A stretch of DNA of 64,000 bases, from the NCBI RefSeq assembly GCF_001704415.2, contig NC_030826.1:58485362-58549361 (forward strand), written 5' to 3'. This DNA is from Capra hircus. Lineage: Eukaryota; Chordata; Mammalia; Artiodactyla; Bovidae. The notes beneath the pieces were generated by a model. The model had not been told where the DNA came from. It was given only the letters and a program-made list of their open reading frames with translations, and did not search any database. The translations under genes and the position numbers were made by a program. Shown here one piece after another: positions 22,639 through 33,574 of this stretch (position 1 is the stretch's first letter; each line of letters opens with the position of its first letter).

Positions 22639-22978
22639 GAGTAAGGCAGGAGAGGAGTGAAAATAAATGGTGTTGGACATGTGTGGTCTTCATGGCCAGA
22701 CTCGGTAGGGCATTTAGGGTTTGTCCTACATCCTATGGAAGCTTTTGGAGCAACGCTATCTGATTCATGTTCTTAAAATACAGTTTGGGCTCTTTGTGGA
22801 AAAAAGACTCCTGGTAAGAGCGAGAACGGGAGGTGAGGTGGAGGCTTTTGTTTACGTGTGCAAGTCAGAGAGGATCTTGAGAATTCAAGCGCTAGATCTG
22901 ATGGGCTGAGTTAGGGCTGCGTTTTGAATTTAAGGAGACAACATGGATGATGAATTTGATGTGAGTTAAGAGAGTAAG

Positions 22979-23184
22979 GGCTTCCCTCGTAGCTCAGTGG
23001 GTAAAGAATCTGTCTGCAATGCAGGAGACCCTGGTTTGATCCCTGGGTCAGGAAGATGCCCTAGAGAAGGAAGTGGAAACCCACTCCAGTATTCTTGCCT
23101 GAGAAATCCCATGGACAGAGGAGCATGGCAGGCTATAGTCCATGTCGCAGGAGTCGGACACGACTTAGCCACTAAACCACCCCA
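22979..23184 (+). mobile_element. Bov-tA SINE with TSD
   Basis: The head 'ggcttccctcgtagctcagt', the B-box 'ggtttgatccc' and the tail 'cttagccactaaaccacccc'. TSD 'agagagtaag' at 22969-22978 and 'agacagtaag' at 23185-23194. Confidence 0.9.
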
Positions 23185-23499
23185 AGACAGTAAGAGAAGA
23201 GTGAAGGTTAGGGTGCAGATCTTCGACTTGATCAAATTGGGTGGGTGGTGGAAACAATAGAGGGAAGGGCAGATTTGGAGGGAAGAAATTATAGCCAAGT
23301 AAGAGGCTTACCGGATGCGTATTGCATATCCAAATATTGATGTTGATTGCACAGAGGACATACAGCTCCGTCTTGGTAACAGGAGTGTGGAAGTCATAGT
23401 TTATGGATGATATTTAAGCCAGAGGATAGCATAAAGTCACCTAGTGAGAGAGGGTACAGACAGCAAAAAGCCCAGCCCCGCAGAACACTAGTCTTACAG

Positions 23500-24355
23500 G
23501 CAGTGCCCGAGCCTCGGTTGCACTCTCTGCTTTTTCATGTTAAATAAGACCTCTGTTGACACTCAAGACTCACATGTGATTACCCGCAGCTGAAGCTTTG
23601 AGAACCAGACCGTTCAGCGGTGGATGGGTGCCGCACGCTGCCTGTCGCCCTGTGAAAGTGCTCCCTGTGCAGGGCTATCACGCGAGAGCTGAAGAGCATG
23701 ATCCAGAGGTGGGCGAGGATACACTCCTTGTTTGCAGGGCTGTCTGACCGCTGAATGATTGATGAGAGGTCTTAGTGGGCGAGAACGTTGATTCACTGAA
23801 ATGTGTAAAATGCACATTTTCTGCTTTGCAATATGAGCTACCAGTGTACGGCAGTGTGTTTAGAAGGCTGGTAACATGAGTCTTTGTTAGTGTTCCCCTG
23901 TGTTCTATTTTCCTTTGCGTCCCTGGAACAACTAACCCTTAATGAAACCTGACATCTTGGTGCTGAGGTGCGTGGACTCTCCCACTCTGCCCTTATTGTA
24001 CATTGAAACTGTGTGTAAGTTTCCAGTCTTGAAGTGTTTGAAGCTTCTTAGTTTTCTCAAAGGTGACGGTGGGCCTGGGTCTGTTTGTTTTCTTATCGAA
24101 ATGTGGAACAACCAGACATGAGCGAAGGTAAATAAGCAAGGTTGGAACCGGTGGCTGGACTTTGCAGTGGATTCTGTGGTCTGTGTCAATGATTTTTGCC
24201 TTTGGAACCTTCCAGTCAACTCATTTCCCCAGTTGATGTTAACTGCTGATGAATTCCGACTGAGTTCTTCTACCGATTTGCTCTTGGAAGATAACTCAGG
24301 ACCATAGCCCGAGGGTAGCACACCTCCATTAAATATCACTGGAGCCGTATAAAGG
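23500..24355. other. Unclassified non-coding sequence
   Basis: No named repeat. The 135-residue minus frame at 23932-24339 lacks any recognisable domain. Confidence 0.4.
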
Positions 24356-24359
24356 CCTG

Positions 24360-24595
24360 GCCACCTTGTTGCATTTGGAGCAACTCAAAAGGGCCGTCCT
24401 GGCTTCAGACCTCTCCTTGGAGTCAGCTAAGCCTTTGTTGCATTTCTGCCCAGTGTGTTCCCTCAGCTGCACTTGTTTTTTTGACTCCTTTAAAAGAGTT
24501 GATCCCTAAATGTCCCCAATAAATTTACCACACACATCTCCATCACAGAGTCTGGTTCCTGGAACCCTGAACCACATCCATTTTAGAGTGCCGAG
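24360..24595 (+). mobile_element. Possible LTR 3' end
   Basis: 'ccccaataaatttaccacac' followed by 'catcacagagtctggttcc' and 'tggaaccctgaacc' has the order of a polyadenylation signal and R/U5 end seen in old MaLR/ERVL-type LTRs. Weak. Confidence 0.3.
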
Positions 24596-24726
24596 AAGAT
24601 GAACAAGCTATTTTTGAAGCTGCTACAGTGTGGAAGCTAGTGATAAACATGAAGACTGCTTTACATGGTACAGAGTCTCCTCTGCCTCATTTTATAAAAA
24701 GTCAGATGGGCAGCTTTCTTTCTTTT

Positions 24727-24935
24727 TCTATTTTTTTAATTGTATTGACGTATAGCTGATTTATGATGTGTTCATTTCTGCAAAGTACAATTACGTACAC
24801 TTATATTCTTTCTTCATATCTTTTCCATCCTGGTTTTTCACAGGGTCGTGAATATAGTTGCCTATCCTATACCATGGCACCTTATTGTTTATCCATCCTG
24901 TACATCAGAGTTTGCATAAATGTGCAATTGTCTGG
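24727..24935 (-). mobile_element. L1 3' end, antisense
   Basis: 'tttttttaattgtattgacg' and 'tatagctgatttatgatgtg' start an antisense L1 3'UTR. 'tagttgcctatcctatacc' and 'ttatccatcctgtacatcag' continue it. Diverged and 5'-truncated. Confidence 0.6.
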
Positions 24936-24939
24936 AAAC

Positions 24940-25665
24940 ATCTCCATAAGACTCTAAGAGCTATAGAGAAGCTGAAAGGAGCTAGTTGTAAGCAGGATTT
25001 AATGGACTTGCTCAGACCCCAGTTCTAGCTCTGCTTTCTCATTGTTGGTTGCAGCAGGGTGATAACTTAGGGCAACGTTCCTTAAAAGTTAAAAATTCAG
25101 ATTCTGAGACCCTCTTCACTGGATCGGAATCCCCATGGGAGGGTCTTCACAACCCACAGTTAACAATCATTCCAGGAGATTCTTATATTCAGGCAAGTTT
25201 GGGGAAATTAAATTATGACCAAAAGTTTGCCAGATGCTGCTGTTGAGAGAAATTACCTCTACAGAAATACCAACAACAGGTTATCTGCATAGAGCCCTCT
25301 TTTGTTACCAGCAGCCTGACTCGCGGGTTCTGAGGTCCAAACAACGACTTCTTCAACTCCCGTATTAGTTACCAAGAAAACCACACTAATAAAAACAGTC
25401 AACAAGTTGGATGTGCAGTTTCTCAAAGCACCGTTTGTTCACGATGGAAATTAAGCTCCCTGCTGATAGAGCAGCAGAACCCTTTCGAGGCTAGAAGGGC
25501 TGATGACCTAGTACCTCCCTCTGTGTACAGGATTCAGGATCAATGATGATAAAGCAGGTTTAATGCCTGCTTGCGTGAGCTGGATCCTGCAACTTCACGC
25601 CTGCAGATGGGTGTCAAAAGCCTTTCCTTCTCCGGGTTTCCAGAGGTTCCAATATTCTTTCTAGA
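24940..25665. other. Unclassified non-coding sequence
   Basis: Nothing recognised. Confidence 0.4.
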
Positions 25666-25666
25666 T

Positions 25667-25850
25667 CAGGGGTCCCCAGCCTCCAGGTCAGGGACCTCTG
25701 ACAGATCAGCAGTGGCATTAGATTAGGAATAAAGTGCACAATAAATGTAAATGTGGTTGAATCATCCTGAAACCATCCCCCCGACCAGTCTGTGGAAAAC
25801 TTGTCTCCCATGAAACTGGTCGTTGGTGCCAAAAAGGTTAGGAGCCGCTG
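25667..25850. mobile_element. MER1-type hAT (Charlie) non-autonomous DNA transposon
   Basis: It starts 'caggggtccccagcctcc' and ends 'aaaaaggttaggagccgctg', with the terminal inverted repeats of this family. The interior 'gatcagcagtggcattagat' and 'gaaaccatccccccgacc' also fits. No 8-bp TSD survives and there is no transposase. Confidence 0.78.
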
Positions 25851-25854
25851 CACA

Positions 25855-26860
25855 CGACTGGCTTGCTCCCTTGATTTGTTTTCTATGTTACAAAAGGTGC
25901 GGCCAAACGCCAGTTAATGTGCTATGCACATAGCCATATGTTAAACTAATTCATGGCTACAGAACATTGTGGTACTTTTTATTTCTGACCCATCAGCACA
26001 CATTATTTTGATTCTGTCTCAATGATGTTAGGTTGGAAATATTTATCCCCCACCCCACCCCCATTTCTTTAAACTGTAGCAAGTTTTTGACGTAATGAAT
26101 TACTTTCCATCATGAGTGTAAAAGTGAAATCATTCGTGTCATTCCTGTTGACTCTGCTAAGAGGTTAGCGATTTCAGACTCAAGAGATGAGATTTAGTTA
26201 CCCCATCTTTCATTAGCGTACTGGGGATATCAGCATTTCACTGCTTTTAAATAGTGATAACCAGAAAGTGCACAGAAAACAAGTCTTATTACCTCTACGG
26301 TGATGAAGCTTGCTGTTCCAAGGCTCTAATAATTCCTCTGGGTGTCCCAGAGAGGCAGAGCGCGGGCCCTGAGAGCGGGTCTTTTTAACAGTCTAAGACT
26401 CGCAGACGTCGGCTTCCTATCCTTTTGACACTTGTATGAGGTTCGTGTTTCCTTAATAAACGCTCTTGGTTTCCCCCAGGATTGTTCGGTGGGTTTCTCT
26501 GACAAATTTCGAGCCCTGGATGGATTTGCAATCATAAGATAAAATCTTCGACAAGTTTTTCTTCTCGCCTCCGTGACTCAAAACCATGCTCTGCTAATTA
26601 AAATTTTCAGTCGGATTACCATGGCTTTATTATCAAATTATCTAAAGACGATTCTAATGAAACGCCATTTGGAAGCTATGCTGTGTGCTTTGCATGGGAA
26701 ACACTTCTGCATACGCTGTGTATGTTATCACTTGCAGCTTCAAATATAATGGACAATTTCACTGAGTCTTTGAAGAATTAGGGCTACTTCAAATGAGTTT
26801 TTCTCTGTAAGATGATTATTTTAACCTGGATAAAAATACATAATCGATGACAAAACATGT
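25855..26860. other. Largely unique sequence
   Basis: No named repeat. 26540-26870 is AT-rich with even composition ('ctttgcatgggaaacac', an octamer-like ATTTGCAT-related word at 26689-26697) and might be a conserved non-coding stretch. That is a guess. Confidence 0.3.
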
Positions 26861-26864
26861 GCTT

Positions 26865-27009
26865 GTGCTCACGCACAGTCATGTCTGACTCTCTGCGACC
26901 CCACGGACTGCAGCCCGCCAGGCTCCGCTCTTCACGGGATTCTCCAGGCAAGAGTACTGGTGTGGATGGCCATTTCCTCCTCCAGGGGATTTTTCTGACC
27001 TAGGGATGG
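26865..27009 (-). mobile_element. Bov-tA SINE 3' body, antisense
   Basis: 'cacagtcatgtctgactctc' to 'tttctgacctagggatgga' is the reverse complement of the BovA body. The tRNA head is missing. Confidence 0.82.
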
Positions 27010-27442
27010 AAAGATAGACATAAATATGAGCATAGTTAAATAATGTATAGACACATGTCAGTGTGAACACTATGAGGCCTGAATCAAAGTTTGCTGTGTA
27101 CTTCAACCAACATTTATTGTCAGCTTTTCCTTGGCAATGAAAAAAAAAAAAGCATCATGTGAAATGATACCTTGAACATTTAATGTCTTCTAGTTGAGAA
27201 ACTCATAAACTTAGCATTTTAGAGTATAATATCTTGACACCAGAACTGATTATAGAGCAACTTTGATTTTCTTTTCACAACACCAAAAACAAACAGCAAC
27301 AGCAAAAACCAAGACAAAATGTTTGGATTATTTCATCCTTTGGGATGAATTTAATGATTTTGAGGCTATGTTGAAAATAGCAGCAATGAAGTGGATAATG
27401 TGGAATAAAGTTTCAGTTGAGACTATAATTAGGATTTGGTGA
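27010..27442. other. Unclassified AT-rich sequence
   Basis: Includes an A-run at 27140-27151. Nothing else recognised. Confidence 0.4.
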
Positions 27443-27457
27443 TTAACAGGATTCATT
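27443..27457 (+). repeat. Target-site duplication, left copy (BovB)
   Basis: 'ttaacaggattcatt', identical to 30475-30489. Confidence 0.97.
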
Positions 27458-27601
27458 CAGTTCAGTCAGTTCAGTCGCTCAGTCGTGTCCCACTCTTTGC
27501 GACCCCATGAATCGCAGCACGCCAGGCCTCCCTGTCCATCACCATCTCCCGGAGTTCACTCAGACTCACGTCCATCGAGTCCATGATGCCATCCAGCCAT
27601 C

Positions 27602-27916
27602 TCATCCTGGGTTGTCCCCATCACCTCCTGCCCCCATCCCTCCCAGCATCAGAGTCTTTGCCAATGAGTCAACTCTTCGCATGAGGTGGCCAAAGTACTG
27701 GAGTTTCAGCTTTAGCATCATTCCTTCTAAAGAAATTCCAGGGCTGATCTTCAGAACAGACTGGTTGGATCTCCTTGCAGTCCTAGGGACCTTCAAGAGT
27801 CTTCTCCAACACCACAGTTCAAACGCATCAATTCTTCACTGCTCAGCTTTCTTCACAGTCCAACTCTCACATCCATACACGACCACAGGAAAAACCATAG
27901 CCTTGACTAGACGGAC
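27602..27916 (-). pseudogene. Disrupted BovB ORF C-terminal region
   Basis: It continues in frame after the TAG at 27917 ('VRLVKAMVF..'-type coding). A second stop, TGA at 27836-27838, sits where related copies have CGA, a likely CpG decay. It ends at 27602, where the frame is shifted relative to the homologous region at 56400-56700 (GGRRRRGRPRMRW in the 56385-56717 frame). Three independent lesions mark this end as dead. Confidence 0.82.
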
Positions 27917-30454
27917 CTACGTCGACAAAGTAATGTCTCTGCTTTTGAATATGCTATCTAGACTGGGTATAACTTTTCTTCCAAGGAGTAAACGTCTTTT
28001 CATTTCATGGCTGCAGTTACCATCTGCAGTGATTTTGGAGCCCAAAAAATAAAGTCTGTCACTGTGTCCAGTTTCCCCATCTATTTCCCGTGAAGTGATG
28101 GGACCAGATGCCATGATCTTCGTTTTCTGAATGTTGAGCTTTAAGCCAACTTTTTCACTCTCCTCTTTCACTTTCATCAAGAGGCTTTTTAGTTCCTCTT
28201 CACTTTCTGCCATAAGGGTGGTGTCATCTGCATATCTGAGGTTTTTGATATTTCTCCCGGCAATCTTGATTCCAGCTTGTGTTTCTTCCAGTCCAGCGTT
28301 TCTCATGATGTACTCTGCAAAGAAGTTAAATAAGCAGGGTGACAATATACAGCCTTGATGGACTCCTTTTCCTGTTTGGAACCAGTCTGTTGTTCCATGT
28401 CCAGTTCTAACTGTTGCTTCCTGACCTGCATACAGATTTCTTAAGAGGCAGGTCAGGTGGTCTGCTATTCCCATCTCTTTCAGAATTTTCCACAGTTTAT
28501 TGTGATCCACACAGTCAAACGCTTTGGCATAGTCAATAAGGCAGAAATAGATGTTTTTCTGGAACTCTCTTGCTTTTTCCATGATCCAGCAGATGTTGGC
28601 AATTTGATCTCTGGTTCCTCTGCCTTTTCTAAAACCAGCTTGAACATCAGGGAGTTCACGGTTCACGTATTGCTGAAGTCTGGCTTGGAGAATTTTGAGC
28701 ATTACTTTACTAGCATGTGAGATGAGTGCAATTGTGCGGTAGTTTGAACATTCTTTGGCATTGCCTTTCTTTAGAATTGGAATGAAAACTGACCTTTTCC
28801 AGTCCTGTGGCCACTGCTGAGTTTTCCAAATTTGCTGGCAGATTGAGTGCAGCACTTTCAGAGCATGATCTTTCAGGATTTGAAATAGCTCAACTGGAAT
28901 TCCATCACCTCCACTAGCTTTGTTTGTGGTGATGCTTTCTAAGGTCCACTTGACTTCACATTCCAAGATGTCTGGTTCTAGATTAGTGATCACATCATCA
29001 TGATTATCTGGGTCGTGAAGATCTTTTTTGTACAGTTCTTCCATGTATTCTTGCCACCTCTTCTTAATATCTTCTGCTTCTGTTAGGTCCATACCATTTC
29101 TGTCCTTTATTGAGCCCATCTTTTCATGAAATGTTCCCTTGGTATCTCTAATTTTCTTGAAGAGATCTCTAGTCTTTCCCATTCTCTTGTTTTCCTCTAT
29201 TTCTTTGCATTGATCACTGAAGAAGGCTTTCTTATCTCTTCTTGCTATTCTTTGGAACTCTGCATTCAGATGCTTATATCTTTCCTTTTCTCCTTTGCTT
29301 TTCGCCTCTCTTCTTTTCACAGCTATTTGTAAGCCCTCCCCAGACAGCCATTTTGCTTTTTTGCATTTGTTTTCCATGGGAATGGTCTTGATCCCTGTCT
29401 CCTGTACAATGTCACGAACCTCATTCCATAGATCATCAGGCACTCTATCTATCAGATCTAGGCCCTTAAATCTATTTCTCACTTCCACTGTATAATCATA
29501 AGGGATTTGATTTAGGTCATACCTGAATGGTCTAGCGGTTTTCCCTACTTTCTTCAATTTGAGTCTGAATTTGGTAATAAGGAGTTCATGATCTGAGCCA
29601 CAGTCAGCTCCCAGTCTTGTTTTTGTTGACTGTATAGAGCTTCTCCATCTTTGGCTGCAAAGAATATAATCAGTCTGATTTCGGTGTTGACCATCTGGTG
29701 ATGTCCATGTGTAGAGTCTTCTCTTGTGTTGTTGGAAGAGGGTGTTTGCTATGACCAGTGCATTTTCTTGGCAAAACTCTATTAGTCTTTGCCCTGCTTC
29801 ATTCCACATTCCAAGGCCAAATTTGCCTGTTACTCCAGGTGTTTCTTGACTTCCTACTTTTGCATTCCAGTCCCCTATAATGAAAAGGACATCTTTTGTG
29901 GGTGTTAGTTCTAAAAGGTCTTGTAGGTCTTCATAAAACCGTTCAACTTCAGTTGCTTCAGCGTTACTGGTTGGGGCATAGACTTGGATAACTGTGATAT
30001 TGAATGGTTTGCCTTGGAGATGAACAGCAATCATTCTGTCATTTTTGAGATTGCATCCAAGTACTGCATTTTGGACTCTTTTGTTGACCATGATAGCTAC
30101 TCCAGTTCTTCTGAGGTATTCCTGCCCGCAGTAGTAGATGTAATGGTCATCTGAGTTAAATTCTCCCATTCCAGTCCATTTTAGTTCGCTGATACCTAGA
30201 ATGTCAACACTCACCCTTGCCATCTCCTGTTTGACCACTTCCAATTTGCCTTGATTCATGGACCTGACATTCCAGGTTCCTATGCAATATTGTTCTTTAC
30301 AGCATCGGATATTGCTTCTATCACCAGTCACATCCGCAGCTAGGTATTGGTTTTGCTTTGGCTCCATCCCTTCATTCTTTCTGGAGTTATTTCTCCACTG
30401 ATCTCTGGTAGCATATTGGGTACCTAATGACCTAATGGGAGAAGGGAATGGCAA
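27917..30454 (-). CDS. BovB ORF: AP-type endonuclease plus reverse transcriptase
   Basis: This 845-codon frame encodes the retrotransposition enzyme that nicks target DNA and copies the element RNA in place (target-primed reverse transcription). The endonuclease covers about residues 57-295: GTWNVR (59-64, catalytic-site Asn), ISELKW (88-93, Glu), GDWNAKVG (194-201), TDYIL (261-265) and SDHELL (287-292). Reverse transcriptase covers about 555-780: FIPILKKG, QAGFRKGRGTRDQI (605-618), the first catalytic Asp in DYAKAFD (641-647), GVHQGCILSP (697-706) and YADD (741-744). The listed start is a TTG in the apparently inverted 5' tip. The first ATG is at 30367 (residue 30), giving 816 residues, and is the likelier start. 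The frame ends at TAG (27917-27919), where related copies read an AAG lysine codon, so about 140 C-terminal residues are cut off. The catalytic motifs look intact, but autonomous activity is doubtful. Confidence 0.9.
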   Translation of the reverse strand: MPFPSPIRSLGTQYATRDQWRNNSRKNEGMEPKQNQYLAADVTGDRSNIRCCKEQYCIGTWNVRSMNQGKLEVVKQEMARVSVDILGISELKWTGMGEFNSDDHYIYYCGQEYLRRTGVAIMVNKRVQNAVLGCNLKNDRMIAVHLQGKPFNITVIQVYAPTSNAEATEVERFYEDLQDLLELTPTKDVLFIIGDWNAKVGSQETPGVTGKFGLGMWNEAGQRLIEFCQENALVIANTLFQQHKRRLYTWTSPDGQHRNQTDYILCSQRWRSSIQSTKTRLGADCGSDHELLITKFRLKLKKVGKTARPFRYDLNQIPYDYTVEVRNRFKGLDLIDRVPDDLWNEVRDIVQETGIKTIPMENKCKKAKWLSGEGLQIAVKRREAKSKGEKERYKHLNAEFQRIARRDKKAFFSDQCKEIEENKRMGKTRDLFKKIRDTKGTFHEKMGSIKDRNGMDLTEAEDIKKRWQEYMEELYKKDLHDPDNHDDVITNLEPDILECEVKWTLESITTNKASGGDGIPVELFQILKDHALKVLHSICQQIWKTQQWPQDWKRSVFIPILKKGNAKECSNYRTIALISHASKVMLKILQARLQQYVNRELPDVQAGFRKGRGTRDQIANICWIMEKAREFQKNIYFCLIDYAKAFDCVDHNKLWKILKEMGIADHLTCLLRNLYAGQEATVRTGHGTTDWFQTGKGVHQGCILSPCLFNFFAEYIMRNAGLEETQAGIKIAGRNIKNLRYADDTTLMAESEEELKSLLMKVKEESEKVGLKLNIQKTKIMASGPITSREIDGETGHSDRLYFLGSKITADGNCSHEMKRRLLLGRKVIPSLDSIFKSRDITLST

Positions 30455-30474
30455 GCCACTTCAGTATTCTTGCC

Positions 30475-30489
30475 TTAACAGGATTCATT
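30475..30489 (+). repeat. Target-site duplication, right copy (BovB)
   Basis: 'ttaacaggattcatt', identical to 27443-27457. Confidence 0.97.
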
Positions 30490-30689
30490 AGAACATAAAT
30501 TTCATGAGGATGAGGGCCTTGTTTGTGCTAAATGGTGGGTACACAATAATGAACAAAGCAGAGTAAGTAAGCCATGTTCATTCAGTAAATGACTGAATGG
30601 AAAAATAGAAAGTGAAGGAGACAGGCTTATCTGGAGTTTCTTGGTTGGACTGTTGAATGAATAATGAGCCTTTAAACCTGTCTAGCCAT

Positions 30690-30815
30690 GTGTGGCTAGT
30701 TCAGTTTAAACTGATTTGAATTAAGTTTCTTTATCAGCCAAACACATTTCAGGTGCTGAGCTGACACACACAGGGAGTGACCGCCATGTTGGACAGTGTG
30801 GATACGGAACATTCT
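30690..30815. mobile_element. Possible non-autonomous hAT-type element end
   Basis: 'ctagccatgtgtggctagtt', 'aacacatttcaggtgctgag' and 'ccatgttggacagtg' resemble a common mammalian DNA-transposon end. Assigned from memory of the family pattern only. Confidence 0.4.
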
Positions 30816-30819
30816 TACC

Positions 30820-31370
30820 CTCGCGGAAGGCTCAGTTGGGCTGCACGGCTCTAAACGGAACGAAGACTGTGTGTGGAGGGGCCGAAGTCTGTATTTCCAG
30901 CCTTCAGACAAGTTGTGCTGCCTCTGAAGACTTAACATGTTTCAAATCCAGACTCAGCTTTCTTTTACATAGAGGTGCCCCGAAGTCCCTATTTTCTTTC
31001 TTGGGAAACTCAAGCTCAAAGCATACTTTCTTGTCTCTCATCCTCTCCATGTAGACAGATAAAATTCTGTGGATGCGTTTTCCCATCCAGTGTCTGTTGA
31101 CTAGGCCCTTTTCTCTTTATTCTTGATGTAGAATGACTTAACGTAATTTGCACTATACGCTGACGGTTCTAATATGGGAACTGTATTTATCATAAGAACA
31201 GCATTTTGATTCCAGTGGAAAAAGATATACAGAAATGGCAACGTTGTCAACTCTGACCTTGTTTGATTTACTGTACAAGTAATATTGTGTATAATGTTTC
31301 AGTTAAATTCCTTTTTACAGTTTTGTTAAGGAAATGAGTTACATGTACAGTTTAGTTTGTGCAATTGATG
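30820..31370. other. Unclassified non-coding sequence
   Basis: No repeat named. Short frames on both strands have no domain signature. Confidence 0.4.
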
Positions 31371-31379
31371 AGTTTTCAC

Positions 31380-32095
31380 ATATTAGCAGTGCTATTGTAG
31401 ATGGCATTCTTTTAAAAGCTCACTTTCTGATTGTTCATTACTAATATAGAAATATAATTTATTTTTGTCCTATGTTCTGCAAGCTCACTAAACTCACTTT
31501 TTTTTCCTCTCTTTAAATGTTTCCAATCTGTGTGTGTTTTCTTTTCTTACCCTATTGCATTCCCCCAGAACTTCCAGTAAAACATTAAACAAAGGGTGAG
31601 CACAAATGTTATTGCTTCATTGCAAATCCTGGGAAGAAACCATCCAATCTTTTATCCCCATGTCTGATGTAAACTGTGTGGGTTTTGTAGACTCCTTTCG
31701 TCAGGTTAGGGCTTCCACGGTGGTTCATATAGTAACGAATCTGCCTGCAACGCGGGGACCTGGGTCTGACCCTGGGTCAGGAAGATCCCCTGGAGAAGGC
31801 AACAGCAACCCACTCCAGTATTCTTGCCTGGAGAGTTCCATGGACCGAGCAGCCTGGTGGGCTACAGTCCATGGGGTCACAAAGAGTCGGACACTCTAAG
31901 TGACTGACACTTTCACTTTGTCAGATTTAGGAACTATTCTGAGTGTTTTTATTAGTCAAAGGTTCTTGAATGAATTTCGATAGCTTGCTCTTTGAGAAAT
32001 TCGTCCATTTCACCTAAGTTGTTGGATTCAGTGGCATAATATGTTTGGAGGAGCTATTTTAATATGTATGTTTATTGGTTTTACCATCTGTGTGT
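31380..32095 (-). mobile_element. Old L1 ORF2 region, antisense
   Basis: 'agaacttccagtaaaacatt' near 31568, 'acaaagggtgagcacaaatg' near 31589 and 'ttcgtccatttcacctaag' near 32001 correspond to antisense ORF2 in order. Split by a Bov-tA. Heavily mutated. Confidence 0.6.
31710..31914 (+). mobile_element. Bov-tA SINE nested in L1
   Basis: The head 'ggcttccacggtggttcata', the body 'ggaagatcccctggagaagg' and the tail 'gtcggacactctaagtgac'. Imperfect TSD around 31695-31709 ('gtcaggttag') and 31919-31931 ('gtcagatttag'). Confidence 0.87.
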
Positions 32096-32271
32096 TTTCT
32101 AAGTCATAGTCATTGGTTACAAGGGAGTAGCGCGCTTGGAGAGGAAATCTCAGAGCACGTGTTGAATAAGTAGCACGTGTTCATATGGGAAATGCGCTGT
32201 GTCTTCCAGAGATCACACGTGAGAAGCAGAGGAGGACTGGTTCTGAGTGAGATGGTCCCAGAATTTATCAC

Positions 32272-32412
32272 TGCATCGGGAAGATCCCCTGGAGGAGGAA
32301 ATGACAACCCACTCCAGTATTCTTGCCTGGAGAACCCCATGGACAGAGCTCTGGCAAGCTCCAGTCCGCAGGGTCACCAGAGTTGGACACGACGTAACGG
32401 CTAAGCCAGCAG
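32272..32412 (+). mobile_element. BovA body, 5'-truncated SINE
   Basis: It starts at 'actgcatcgggaagatcccc', lacks the tRNA head, and runs to 'ggacacgacgtaacggctaa'. Confidence 0.82.
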
Positions 32413-32414
32413 CT

Positions 32415-33494
32415 TATTAGGGAAGACCTGTGTGTGTGCTGTGTGTCTGCAAGTGTTTTTGTTTGAAAGGTGATACCAGTAGGTAAAAATGGAGGACAAG
32501 CGGCCCTTTCACTGCTAGATACTGCAAGATCACCAGTATTTTCCTACGGTTATGTTGGAACTTTGGGGAAATAGAGAAAGTTTGTATAATATTTCTCCTC
32601 CAAACCCCCTACTCTTATGGGAAAGTTAGATTTACTTAATAAAAAGAGAGATTTATGAACGTTGAGGAAAATATATGAAATGTGCAAGTGAGGGCAGCTT
32701 CGAAACCTGAGACTCTGGAGATTTCCTTAAAACAAAGAAGAGACCCATTTATCTAGAATTGTTTGGATTAAGGCTCCCTGGTAGCGTGGGGCAGGCAGAG
32801 TGGATTCAGACTTCCTCAGGAGTCTCTGTAATTCTACATGAATAATTAGCCTTTGCCACAGTTCGCCATTAGCCAAGTTTCCTCACACACTCAGCCCAGA
32901 GCTGTTTTCCCCACAACAGCCATCCTCCCTACTGTTATATGTGTTTAGAAGCGATTTGATTTTCACTTCTCCATGGCAATTTTGTCGAATTGTTTTTTTC
33001 TTTCTTTTTTCCCTTAACTGAGAACCAAGAATGTAGAAAGTGTTGATTATGGTATACTAACTCAAGGAACTGCAAGAAAGGATGTGTGTGTTTAAGTATG
33101 AACCTATGAACTTTATATCTAGAAATCTTTTTCAGATAGACTCTAATAGGATTGATCCATTCTGATTACTTTCCATGTGACTATTCCAATAGGATTGTGT
33201 AACTTGAGTAAGCCTTAACAGTTGACCCTCACACCGCAGACTGTGAGAAGAACCTTTCTCAGAGAGTAGAGACATCTTAATTCCAAATTGCCACTGTGGC
33301 TTTTTCTACTTTTCCTTTGTGCTTCAAGCGTGAAAGGATGGGGGAGAAGCTATAGACGGTTTAGTACTTCTGGGTATTTTCCTTTTGTCTCTATTATGCA
33401 GAACATCATCGTGTTTAAAAACTTAATCTTCAGAGTATGACATGCTTATTTGTGAATCTCGACCCTGACAAACTTGTTTATGAAGTTCAACCAT
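32415..33494. other. Unclassified non-coding sequence
   Basis: About 1.1 kb with no repeat or exon I can support. Confidence 0.4.
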
Positions 33495-33562
33495 ACTATT
33501 TTTAAAGCTTTTTATTTTATGTTGAAGTATAGTTGATTAACAATGTTGTGTTAGTCAACCAT
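33495..33562 (-). mobile_element. L1 3' tail fragment, antisense
   Basis: 'tttttattttatgttgaagt', 'atagttgattaacaatgttg' and 'tgttagt' match the antisense L1 3' terminus. Confidence 0.55.
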
Positions 33563-33574
33563 ACCATTTACTTG

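Larger units (their letters stand above)
21200..23495 (-). mobile_element. Ancient L2-like LINE, antisense, in three segments
   Basis: The flanks of the BovB and Bov-tA insertions read as one continuous old repeat. 'aattgagtgtctatcccatg' near 21225 is followed by 'gaagaatgttccagacacg' near 21487; after the BovB come 'aggtgaggtggaggctttt' near 22830 and, after the Bov-tA, 'tgatatttaagccagagga' near 23408. The order resembles a widespread mammalian repeat I associate with L2 read backwards. Confidence 0.42.
27458..30474 (-). mobile_element. Near-full-length BovB (RTE) LINE, 3.02 kb
   Basis: The element is flanked by a perfect 15-bp TSD. The 3' end lies on the left ('cagttcagtcagttcagtcg') and the 5' side on the right. 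It carries one long endonuclease/reverse-transcriptase frame and is the longest and best preserved BovB in the window. The last ~38 bases on the right (30437-30474, 'gagaagggaatggcaagcc' on the plus strand) are in the opposite orientation to the rest. The same words occur in sense orientation in the BovB 5' region and in BovA SINEs, so the extreme 5' end appears inverted. BovB is known for its patchy, horizontally acquired distribution in ruminants and reptiles. Confidence 0.95.

Noticed and set aside
26320..26540. Retroviral LTR end ('ccttaataaacgctcttgg')
   Set aside because: An AATAAA-containing word alone is too weak; no paired end, TG..CA boundaries or internal region was found.
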